A stretch of DNA of 64,000 nt from Atopobium fossor DSM 15642. Its GTDB lineage: Bacteria > Actinomycetota > Coriobacteriia > Coriobacteriales > Atopobiaceae. Below the pieces are notes generated by a model. The model had not been told where the DNA came from. It saw only the letters and a program-made list of their open reading frames with translations, and did not search any database. Each line of letters opens with the position of its first letter. Position 1 is the first letter of the stretch. This document shows positions 34,138 to 41,379 of this stretch, piece after piece. The position numbers and the translations under genes were made by a program. The stretch is from positions 593,124 to 657,123 of the forward strand of contig NZ_KI519553.1 in assembly GCF_000483125.1 (NCBI RefSeq), read 5' to 3'.

Positions 34138-35058
34138 ATGTTAGATCAAAAAAAGACTACTTCTGATACTTCAATTGCTGCTCTTCCTACAGTGGTGCAA
34201 AAGTCAGAATCATTGTGGAATGACGTGTGGTACTCGCTTTCTCACAATACTGCTGCATTTATAAGTTTTATTTTTATCATCTTAGTTGCGCTCATTGCCT
34301 TGTTTACGGCAGTCTTTCCCCAAGTCTTGCCTTACGATCCATATGCACAAGACCTTACGCAATCCTTTGCTGCTCCTAGCGCAGTTCACTGGTTTGGATG
34401 TGATCAGCAGGGGCGAGATATTTTTTCGCGCATTCTTATTGGTTCACAAATTTCTTTGAGTGTTGGTCTACTTTCTGTAGCAATTTCACTAATAGTTGGC
34501 GTTACACTTGGCGCCATTGCGGGTTATAAAGGTGGCAAGATAGATACCCTTATCATGCGTATGATGGACATTATGCTTGCTGTTCCATCCATTTTATTAG
34601 CTATTACCTTCATGGCTGCATTAGGCAAGGGCATTGATAAGGCAATCATTGCTATTGGTTTAGTTTCTATCCCAGAGTACGCGCGTATTGTTCGCTCACA
34701 AATATTGGCTGTTAAGTCAAATGATTTTGTTGCTGCTGCTCAAATTATTGGCGATTTCGATGCCAAGATTATCTTTAGACACATTTTGCCAAATGTTGCT
34801 CCTTCTATTATTGTGCGCGCAACTTTAGGCATTTCGAGCGCTATTTTGGATGCAGCAGCCTTAGGCTTTTTGGGTTTGGGCGTACAGCCACCACAGGCAG
34901 AATGGGGAGACATGCTTGGACGTGGACGCAATTATATCTTCCAAGCACCTCATGTCATGATATATCCCGGTTTTGCAATTACCTTTACCGTTTTAGCATT
35001 TAATTTGCTTGGTGATGGTATTCGTGATGCTTTTGATCCAAAGAGTAGGAGGCGCTAA
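34138..35058 (+). CDS. dppC: Peptide ABC transporter permease DppC/OppC
   Basis: 306 aa partner of DppB. An N-terminal cytoplasmic tail of about 40 residues precedes the first membrane segment. HWFGCDQQGRDIFSRILIGSQISLSVG is the OppC-type signature, and FVAAAQIIGDFDAKIIFRHILPNVAPSII is the EAA loop. ATG 34138 has AGAGAGG 8 nt upstream. The dppD start follows one base after its stop. No unusual features. Confidence 0.92.
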   Translation: MLDQKKTTSDTSIAALPTVVQKSESLWNDVWYSLSHNTAAFISFIFIILVALIALFTAVFPQVLPYDPYAQDLTQSFAAPSAVHWFGCDQQGRDIFSRILIGSQISLSVGLLSVAISLIVGVTLGAIAGYKGGKIDTLIMRMMDIMLAVPSILLAITFMAALGKGIDKAIIAIGLVSIPEYARIVRSQILAVKSNDFVAAAQIIGDFDAKIIFRHILPNVAPSIIVRATLGISSAILDAAALGFLGLGVQPPQAEWGDMLGRGRNYIFQAPHVMIYPGFAITFTVLAFNLLGDGIRDAFDPKSRRR

Positions 35059-35059
35059 T

Positions 35060-36055
35060 ATGGCTCTTCTCGAAGTCAAAAACTTGGTTACTAAGTTTCC
35101 TACACGCACAGGCGTTGTGAAAGCTGTTGATGGCGTAAGTTTCTTCCTTAACCACGGAGAAATTCTTGCGGTGGTTGGAGAGTCTGGTTCTGGAAAATCC
35201 GTTACATCTCTCTCTATTATGGGATTGTTGCAGGAGCCAGGTTATGTTTCTGGTGGCAGTATCACATTTGACGGTACAGATTTACTTGCGCTTACTAACA
35301 AAAACATGGAACGGCTGCGCGGTCAAAAGCTTGCTATGATTTTTCAAGAACCCATGACATCTCTCAATCCCGTATATCGTGTGGGAGATCAAATTGTTGA
35401 GGCTATTCAGACACATATGTCTATGAAGAAAAACGAGGCTTGGGAACGAGCAGTAGAGATGTTGCGTGTGGTAGGTATTCCGTCTCCCGAAGATCGTGCT
35501 CGAGATTATCCTCATCAGATGAGTGGTGGTATGCGTCAGCGCGTTATGATTGCAATGGCGCTCTCATGTAACCCTCAACTTCTTATTGCAGATGAGCCAA
35601 CCACAGCTTTAGATGTAACCATTCAAGCACAGATTCTCGATCTTATTTATAAGCTTCGTGACGACTATAACATGGCGGTACTGTTTATTACACATGACCT
35701 TGGTGTAGTGTCTGAGGTGGCAGATAACGTTGTAGTTATGTATTGTGGGCAAGTTGTAGAGCAGGCTGGTAAGATTGCGTTGTTTGAAAAGCCATTGCAC
35801 CCCTACACACTTGGTTTGCTTAACTCTATTCCTCGACTTGAGGATGAGAAAAGTAATCGTCTTTACACTATCAGAGGTACTGTTCCTAATCCTTTAGACA
35901 TGCCTCAAGGTTGTCCATTCTCTGATCGTTGTGAAAAATGCTTTAATCGTTGTCTGAAAGAGCGTCCAAAACTTATGTCTGTGCAAGGTGACCCTACACG
36001 TAAAGTCCGTTGTTTTCTTTACGATCAACAGGAGGCCTTACCATCATGCAAGTAG
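35060..36055 (+). CDS. dppD: Peptide ABC transporter ATPase DppD/OppD
   Basis: 331 aa. Walker A GESGSGKS near residues 38-45; signature MSGGMRQRVMIAMAL; Walker B LLIADEPTTALDVT; switch His in FITHDLGVV. The C-terminal oligopeptide-type domain has cysteines in GCPFSDRCEKCFNRC (about 282-297), the pattern that in related transporters holds an iron-sulfur cluster. ATG 35060 follows TAGGAGG. An upstream in-frame ATG at 35009 is inside dppC. It overlaps dppF by 10 nt. Confidence 0.93.
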   Translation: MALLEVKNLVTKFPTRTGVVKAVDGVSFFLNHGEILAVVGESGSGKSVTSLSIMGLLQEPGYVSGGSITFDGTDLLALTNKNMERLRGQKLAMIFQEPMTSLNPVYRVGDQIVEAIQTHMSMKKNEAWERAVEMLRVVGIPSPEDRARDYPHQMSGGMRQRVMIAMALSCNPQLLIADEPTTALDVTIQAQILDLIYKLRDDYNMAVLFITHDLGVVSEVADNVVVMYCGQVVEQAGKIALFEKPLHPYTLGLLNSIPRLEDEKSNRLYTIRGTVPNPLDMPQGCPFSDRCEKCFNRCLKERPKLMSVQGDPTRKVRCFLYDQQEALPSCK

Positions 36056-37191
36056 TGAACTCTGAGCCTCTTGTTGAGGTTAAAAATTTATCTAAAAGTT
36101 TTGTTGCGGACACTAATTTTTTTGGCCGTCCAACATCATTTGTACGTGCAGTAGATGATGTCTCTTTCAAGATTATGCCAGGTGAAGCCTTTGGTCTAGT
36201 GGGTGAATCTGGTTGTGGTAAAACCACCATCGGCAAAATGCTTGTTGGTCTTCTTAAACCCTCAAGTGGTCGTATATTCTTTGATGGAAACGATATTACC
36301 GATTATTCTCGTACTCAAAGACGTAGTTTATGTACAGATATCCAGCTTATTTTTCAAGACCCCTACGCATCCCTTAATCCTCGCATGACGGTTGCACAGA
36401 TTATTTCTGAACCTCTTAGTACCAACAATATCTTGCCATCTAAACATATTGATATGCGAGTTGACGAGCTTCTGGAACGCGTTGGTATTCGCCCTGAGCT
36501 TAAGAATCGGTATCCGCATGAATTTTCTGGTGGACAGCGGCAGCGTGTAGGTATTGCACGTGCACTTTCGGTCAATCCTAAACTTATTGTGTGCGATGAA
36601 CCCGTTTCTGCACTTGATGTATCCATTCAGGCACAGGTTCTCAACTTGTTGGATGACCTTAAGGAGGATATGGGTCTGACATATTTGTTTATTGCTCATG
36701 GACTTAACGTGGTTAAACATATTTCAGATCGTGTTGGTGTTATGTATTTGGGAAAGCTTATGGAAATTGCTCACAAAAATGAGTTGTATCGAGAGCCACT
36801 TTGTCCATATACACAAGCATTGCTTTCTGCAATTCCTTCTCCAGACCCCAAGCTTTCGCGTAAACGTATTATTTTGCAAGGTGATGTACCAAGTCCTATT
36901 GATCCACCTACAGGATGTCGTTTTGCTAGTCGCTGTTTTGCAAAAATTGGTGCATGCGATGTAGCTCACCCCGATTTACGCGAAGTAACAGATGGGCATC
37001 TTTGTGCATGTCATCGCTATGATGATGTGCTCTTGAGTGATGTGTCAAAAATTGCTCGAGAAATGCAATATGAAGCTGCACGTCCAACGTATGGCAGGGG
37101 AGGACGTGATGCAAATGCAGACCCCATTTCTACAGATCCCGATACACCAGAAGAAGCCTATGCAAAAGGAGATGTTCTTCCACAACAATAG
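36046..37191 (+). CDS. dppF: Peptide ABC transporter ATPase DppF/OppF
   Basis: 381 aa. Walker A GESGCGKTT; signature FSGGQRQRVGIARAL; Walker B IVCDEPVSALDVS; switch His replaced by the variant FIAHGLNVV (His present, Gly replaces the usual Asp). The C-terminal family domain has GCRFASRCFAKIGAC. Beyond the usual end near CACHRY there is a 55-residue tail rich in Asp, Pro and Glu (ADPISTDPDTPEEAYAKG) of unknown use. ATG 36046 follows CAGGAGG. It ends the importer operon. Confidence 0.92.
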   Translation: MQVVNSEPLVEVKNLSKSFVADTNFFGRPTSFVRAVDDVSFKIMPGEAFGLVGESGCGKTTIGKMLVGLLKPSSGRIFFDGNDITDYSRTQRRSLCTDIQLIFQDPYASLNPRMTVAQIISEPLSTNNILPSKHIDMRVDELLERVGIRPELKNRYPHEFSGGQRQRVGIARALSVNPKLIVCDEPVSALDVSIQAQVLNLLDDLKEDMGLTYLFIAHGLNVVKHISDRVGVMYLGKLMEIAHKNELYREPLCPYTQALLSAIPSPDPKLSRKRIILQGDVPSPIDPPTGCRFASRCFAKIGACDVAHPDLREVTDGHLCACHRYDDVLLSDVSKIAREMQYEAARPTYGRGGRDANADPISTDPDTPEEAYAKGDVLPQQ

Positions 37192-37211
37192 GCTGTATGA
37201 ACAGTAGAGTA

Positions 37212-37249
37212 AACCAGAGCAGGTAGATGCATACATACCTGCTCTGGTT
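37212..37249 (+). terminator. Perfect 14 bp inverted repeat after dppF
   Basis: AACCAGAGCAGGTA (37212-37225) and TACCTGCTCTGGTT (37236-37249), with a 10 nt loop containing ATGCAT. There is no T-run after it, only GAATAAAACTTT. It could be a terminator of reduced strength or a 3'-end-protecting hairpin; the symmetry would also suit a DNA-binding site. Confidence 0.55.
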
Positions 37250-37322
37250 GAATAAAACTTTAATAATTGGCTAGAATAAAGTCATTAGTATTCGCGCTAA
37301 AGCGAGATTACCTTGGAGGAAT

Positions 37323-38282
37323 ATGGAGCCAACTCAGCTTCGTTTAACAATTCCAGATTCAGTAGACCTTACTATTTTAATGGGTCCAGCTGATTGTTTA
37401 CTTCGTCATATTGAGCAAGCATTTGATGCAATTATTACCGTGCGTGGCAATCAAGTGAGTGTTAGTGGTTCTGCCATGGAGGCAAATGGTGTGACACAAG
37501 TTTTTTCTCATTTGATTCGGCAAGTCCTTGATGGCGATGTGCCTACTACCATGGATGTTGACGTACTTATTGAACAGGTTAAATCCGGAAGCACGCCGCC
37601 TACTTCTTTGTCTGATGACATACTATTAACCTATCGTGGTCGTGCCATTAGGCCTAAGACCGTCGGTCAAAAAGCCTATATAGATTCTATTCGTACAAAC
37701 ACCATTACCTTTGGCGTTGGTCCTGCGGGCACGGGGAAAACCTACCTTGCTATGGCCATGGCGGTTGCCGCACTTAAACGTCGAGAAGTTGGTCGTATTG
37801 TTTTAGCGCGTCCTGTAGTAGAAGCAGGAGAATCGCTCGGCTTTTTGCCAGGTACTTTGGAAGAAAAACTCGATCCCTACGTACGTCCTTTATATGATGC
37901 GCTCTTTGATATGACGGATATGGAGAAAGCAAACTCCCTTATTGAACAAGGGGTTATAGAAATTGCACCTCTTGCCTTTATGCGTGGACGCACTTTTAAT
38001 GATTCGTTTGTTATTCTCGATGAGGCTCAAAATACAACGCCCGAACAAATGAAAATGTTTTTGACTCGTCTGGGTTTCTCGTCACGCTTTGTAGTAACGG
38101 GAGATCTTTCTCAGCGTGATGTTTTGGGTAAAAATGGCTTGGAGTCTGCTCGGGATGTTTTATCGGGAATCAAGGACATTGATTTTGTAGAATTGACACG
38201 AGCTGATATTGTTCGTCATTCGCTGGTAGCGCGTATTGTTGATGCGTATGAAGAAGCCGATGGTGCAATGAGGAGATTCTAG
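37323..38282 (+). CDS. phoH: PhoH-like ATPase (PhoL/YbeZ)
   Basis: 319 aa. N-terminal KH-like RNA-binding part (about 1-100), then a P-loop ATPase: GPAGTGKT at 133-140, Walker B FVILDEAQN, and arginine-finger region SRFVVTGDLSQRD. In other bacteria the protein acts with the RNase YbeY on ribosomal RNA, and here ybeY is 1 nt downstream. ATG 37323 has TTGGAGGA upstream. The gene heads phoH-ybeY-dgkA-era-recO, a conserved order. Confidence 0.93.
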   Translation: MEPTQLRLTIPDSVDLTILMGPADCLLRHIEQAFDAIITVRGNQVSVSGSAMEANGVTQVFSHLIRQVLDGDVPTTMDVDVLIEQVKSGSTPPTSLSDDILLTYRGRAIRPKTVGQKAYIDSIRTNTITFGVGPAGTGKTYLAMAMAVAALKRREVGRIVLARPVVEAGESLGFLPGTLEEKLDPYVRPLYDALFDMTDMEKANSLIEQGVIEIAPLAFMRGRTFNDSFVILDEAQNTTPEQMKMFLTRLGFSSRFVVTGDLSQRDVLGKNGLESARDVLSGIKDIDFVELTRADIVRHSLVARIVDAYEEADGAMRRF

Positions 38283-38283
38283 C

Positions 38284-38787
38284 ATGGCTGCAACACTTGA
38301 TATGTTTTGTGAAGATACTGCTCATCCAGCAATACAGCAAGAAGAGGCGCTTTCTATTTTTAATGCAGTGCTAGAAGAGCGTGGGATTTTGCGTGAGTGT
38401 TCTATCTCCCTATCGTTTGTATCTGATGAAAGTATTGCGGAACTCAATGAAGAATGGCGTGATGTTGCTGCTCCTACGGATGTGCTTTCGTTTGAGATTG
38501 AACGCCCTAATGACCCCGATTTAGCAGAAGACGAAGTATGCGAGCTAGGAGATATTGTTATTGCGCCCGAATATGTTGCACGTCAAGCACTTGACTTTGG
38601 TACTTCTGCGGCTGATGAGACACGCCTTATGCTGGTACATGGCCTTTTACATTTACTTGGATATGATCACATGGAAGAACATGATGCCATTATTATGCAG
38701 CGTATTGAGGATAAGCTTTTGCAAATATTGCCTACAGACGGTACATTAAGCGCAACAGTGCTTACGCGTCATCGTGAGGATGCATAA
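38284..38787 (+). CDS. ybeY: Endoribonuclease YbeY (rRNA maturation factor)
   Basis: Zinc endonuclease for 16S rRNA 3' processing and ribosome quality control; 167 aa. The metal site HGLLHLLGYDH (about residues 119-129) has the three expected His residues, and LNEEWRDVAAPTDVLSFE is the other family signature. ATG 38284 is 1 nt after the phoH stop, and the dgkA start directly abuts its own stop. Confidence 0.95.
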   Translation: MAATLDMFCEDTAHPAIQQEEALSIFNAVLEERGILRECSISLSFVSDESIAELNEEWRDVAAPTDVLSFEIERPNDPDLAEDEVCELGDIVIAPEYVARQALDFGTSAADETRLMLVHGLLHLLGYDHMEEHDAIIMQRIEDKLLQILPTDGTLSATVLTRHREDA

Positions 38788-39162
38788 ATGATTCCCGGAT
38801 CTACCAGCGATCATCCTAGCTTTAAGAAGAGCTTTGATTTTGCCATTAAAGGTTTTATCACCGCTTTAAAAACCGAACGTAATATTTGCGTTATGACAGC
38901 AGTTGCGTTAGCAACAATTATTGCAGGCTTTGTAGTAAAGCTTGATGTTGCAGGTTGGGTTGTCGTGCTATTGGGTAGCGGAATGGTGTTATCTGCAGAA
39001 CTTATTAATACCTCTATAGAAACCGTCGTAGACCTAGCCTCCCCAGAAATTCATCCGCTTGCTGCACGAGCAAAAGATATTGCTGCGGCTGCCGTTTGGA
39101 TTTTATGCATGTTTGTAGCCTGTGCAGGAATTATTGTTTTTGCCCATGCGCTGTTTTATTAG
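38788..39162 (+). CDS. dgkA: Diacylglycerol/undecaprenol kinase (DgkA family)
   Basis: 124 aa integral membrane kinase. After a cytoplasmic helix with SFDFAIKGFITALKTERN come three membrane segments with the catalytic motif AELINTSIETVVDLASPE and AARAKDIAAAAV. Gram-positive members phosphorylate undecaprenol rather than diacylglycerol, so this probably recycles the glycan carrier lipid. It sits between ybeY and era as in Bacillus. ATG 38788 follows the ybeY TAA with no gap. Confidence 0.93.
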   Translation: MIPGSTSDHPSFKKSFDFAIKGFITALKTERNICVMTAVALATIIAGFVVKLDVAGWVVVLLGSGMVLSAELINTSIETVVDLASPEIHPLAARAKDIAAAAVWILCMFVACAGIIVFAHALFY

Positions 39163-39171
39163 GAGCATGAT

Positions 39172-40083
39172 ATGACCTTTGAACCTTCTGGTGTCTTTCA
39201 TAGTGGATTTGTTGCTTTAGTTGGCCGTCCCAATGTTGGTAAATCGACCTTGCTTAATGCCTGTTTAGGACATCGTGTTGCTATCACCAGTCCTGTTGCA
39301 CAGACTACACGCAAACGTTTACGTGCAGTAGTGAATACGGATACATCACAACTTGTGATTGTGGATACGCCGGGGCTGCACAAGCCTAAAGATGCTCTTG
39401 GCAAGGAACTTAATCGGGCTGCTCTTGGTGAGCTTGCAGATGTTGATGTGGTAGCTATGCTTATTGATGCTACCAAGCCGGTAGGTAGAGGAGATGAGTG
39501 GGTAGCTACACATGTGGAGGCCTCTCATGCGTACAAGCTGCTTATCATTACTAAGGCAGATTTAGCCACACCTGAGCAAATGACTTCTCAGCTCGAAGCT
39601 GCTCAAGCCTTAGCTCATTTTGATGATGTATTGGTTGTTTCGGCAACGGAAAACTTCAACGTAGATGCTTTTATAGCCTTGGTATCTTCCAAGCTTCCCG
39701 AAGGCCCAAAGTGGTTTCCTGAAGGTATGGAAACAGATGCCACAGACGAGGAACTGGTGGCAGAGTTTGTTCGCGAGAAGGTCTTGCTTAACTGTAAACA
39801 AGAAATTCCACATTCCGTTGGTGTTCTTTGTAACGAGATTACCTGGGCAAAAAATGGACATGCATCCATTGAAGCTACCGTTTTGGTGGAGCGAGAAGGA
39901 CAAAAACGCATTGTTATTGGCCATGGTGGTCAGATGATAAAAACTATTGGGATGCAAGCACGTAAAGATATTGAGCGTTTGTTTGGTGCTCGAGTCTTTT
40001 TGTCCCTTGAAGTTCGCGTTCGCCCTGCTTGGCGTCGCGATCAAAATGAAATTCGCCGTTTGGGTTATGACGCTGGTGAATAA
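39172..40083 (+). CDS. era: GTPase Era (16S rRNA-binding assembly factor)
   Basis: 303 aa. G1 GRPNVGKST (about 17-25), G2 around TTRKRLRAV, G3 DTPGLHKP, G4 TKAD, and a C-terminal KH domain with VIGHGGQMIKTIGMQARKDIERLF. It binds the 3' end of 16S rRNA, the same substrate region that YbeY matures. ATG 39172 has AGGAGC upstream. Adjacent to dgkA (9 nt) and recO (5 nt). Confidence 0.96.
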   Translation: MTFEPSGVFHSGFVALVGRPNVGKSTLLNACLGHRVAITSPVAQTTRKRLRAVVNTDTSQLVIVDTPGLHKPKDALGKELNRAALGELADVDVVAMLIDATKPVGRGDEWVATHVEASHAYKLLIITKADLATPEQMTSQLEAAQALAHFDDVLVVSATENFNVDAFIALVSSKLPEGPKWFPEGMETDATDEELVAEFVREKVLLNCKQEIPHSVGVLCNEITWAKNGHASIEATVLVEREGQKRIVIGHGGQMIKTIGMQARKDIERLFGARVFLSLEVRVRPAWRRDQNEIRRLGYDAGE

Positions 40084-40088
40084 GAGCC

Positions 40089-40838
40089 ATGCCTCGCAAC
40101 CATACCTTTCGCAATAAAGGAATAGTACTTCACAAGACAAAGCTTGGGGAGCAAGATGTTATCCTTACGTTTTTGTCTGATGATGGCTCACAGCGTCAAG
40201 CGGTGGCTAAAGGTGCACGCAAGCCAGGCGGACGCTTGGCTGCACGTTGTGATCTGTTTTGTGAAGTAGATTTTTTGCTGGCACAGGGACGTTCCTTAGA
40301 TGTAGTTGCAGAGGCTTCGTTGATTACTCCTCACCAGTCTCTACGCACAAATTTAGAGCAAATGAGCTGCGCATCTTGTGTATGTGAGATTGCACAACAT
40401 ACTTCGTTTGAGGATGCGCAAGATGGTTTTTTGTTTCCTCTTTTATCTCGTGTGCTTTTGGCTATTGAACAAACGGCTACAACTGAGCAGCTAGATTTAA
40501 TTGTTACAGCATATGTGTTTAAGGTACTTGCTCATCAAGGCTGGCGTCCACAATTAGATGAGTGTATTGCTTGTGCAGATTCAGATGTATCGCGTTTTTC
40601 GGCAGCTATGGGTGGCGTTGTGTGTGAAAGTTGTGCATCAGACATCGAAGGAGCAGAGTTAATTTCTCGCACGGAAATCAGCTGGCTTGACTCCTTATTA
40701 CACATGACTTTTGATCAGATACTTGCAGCTCAGATAGATAAGCAAACCGCTTCATATCTCGTTTCTTTGGCGCATATATGGGCGGTTACACATCTTGATT
40801 GTAGATTGCGTGCTTTTGAATATTATGTATCGCTGTAG
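40089..40838 (+). CDS. recO: DNA repair protein RecO
   Basis: Loads RecA on SSB-coated single-stranded DNA in the RecFOR pathway; 249 aa. N-terminal OB fold (FRNKGIVLHKTKLGEQDVILTFL, KGARKPGGRLAA), helical C-terminal part with a zinc site of four cysteines: CIAC at about residues 158-161 and CESC at about 179-182. ATG 40089 is 5 nt after the era stop. No terminator follows before the rpsO promoter. Confidence 0.93.
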   Translation: MPRNHTFRNKGIVLHKTKLGEQDVILTFLSDDGSQRQAVAKGARKPGGRLAARCDLFCEVDFLLAQGRSLDVVAEASLITPHQSLRTNLEQMSCASCVCEIAQHTSFEDAQDGFLFPLLSRVLLAIEQTATTEQLDLIVTAYVFKVLAHQGWRPQLDECIACADSDVSRFSAAMGGVVCESCASDIEGAELISRTEISWLDSLLHMTFDQILAAQIDKQTASYLVSLAHIWAVTHLDCRLRAFEYYVSL

Positions 40839-40874
40839 TAATTCTATATATTCCCAGCGTCTATAGGTAGTTTT

Positions 40875-40883
40875 TGCTATACT
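40875..40883 (+). promoter_or_regulatory. Extended -10 promoter of rpsO
   Basis: TG-C-TATACT at 40875-40883; no -35 at normal spacing. The predicted start site near 40890 leaves a leader of about 120 nt. Confidence 0.55.
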
Positions 40884-40889
40884 TCGTAC

Positions 40890-41010
40890 GTTGCATTACC
40901 CAAGCTTTGTTATCACGTACCACCTACATGATTACGCAGCTTTGGGCGTATTATCCAGCGGTTGCATATGCCGCAGTATGGTGCTTGGCACCAGAAAGGT
41001 GGACAGTCCT
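40890..41010 (+). promoter_or_regulatory. Structured rpsO leader, possible S15 autoregulatory site
   Basis: The leader contains the hairpin TGGTGC-TTG-GCACCA (40979-40993) directly before the ribosome site AAAGGTGG (40995-41002), a longer imperfect helix CCCAAGC/GCTTTGGG, and CCACCT at 40920-40925, which is exactly complementary to AGGTGG (40997-41002). Ribosomal protein S15 is known to repress its own mRNA in several phyla with different RNA folds. Function here is inferred. Confidence 0.4.
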
Positions 41011-41292
41011 ATGGCTACCATCACAAATGAGCAGATTGCTGACATCATTAAGGAGTTTGGCAAGAACGAGAAGGACTCCGGTTCCGCTCCTGTTCAGGTT
41101 GCAATTCTTACCACTCGTATTAAGAATCTCACCGAGCACATGAAGTCTCATCCTAAGGACTTCCACACTCGTCGTGGCCTGTTGATGCTCGTAGGTCAGC
41201 GTCGTCGCCTGCTTAGCTACATTAAGCGCAACGACATTAACGAGTACCGTGAGCTTATCGCTCGTCTGGGCATCCGCGACAACGTCCAGTAA
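41011..41292 (+). CDS. rpsO: 30S ribosomal protein S15
   Basis: 93 aa, slightly longer than the usual 88-89. It binds the 16S rRNA three-way junction and nucleates the platform. The typical features are [35 protein letters not shown] and [15 protein letters not shown] 41011 has AAAGGTGG 8 nt upstream; the frame is open further upstream (to 40891) but that part is the leader. Followed by a terminator and then pnp, the classic rpsO-pnp order. Confidence 0.97.
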   Translation: MATITNEQIADIIKEFGKNEKDSGSAPVQVAILTTRIKNLTEHMKSHPKDFHTRRGLLMLVGQRRRLLSYIKRNDINEYRELIARLGIRDNVQ

Positions 41293-41302
41293 ATTGGTAA
41301 GT

Positions 41303-41329
41303 AAGGGCGCTTAAGTAGCGCCCTTTTTT
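41303..41329 (+). terminator. Rho-independent terminator after rpsO
   Basis: AAGGGCGC (41303-41310) pairs with GCGCCCTT (41318-41325), loop TTAAGTA, followed by T to 41329. Confidence 0.9.
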
Positions 41330-41338
41330 ATAAGAGGC

Positions 41339-41360
41339 CCGTCTGCAATGGGGCAGGCGG
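41339..41360 (+). promoter_or_regulatory. Hairpin in the pnp leader
   Basis: CCGTCTGC (41339-41346) pairs with GCAGGCGG (41353-41360), 8 pairs with one G-T wobble, 20 nt before the pnp start. In E. coli a leader hairpin cut by RNase III mediates PNPase autoregulation; a similar role here is only inferred. Confidence 0.4.
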
Positions 41361-41379
41361 AGTTAAGGGGAAATAAAAC

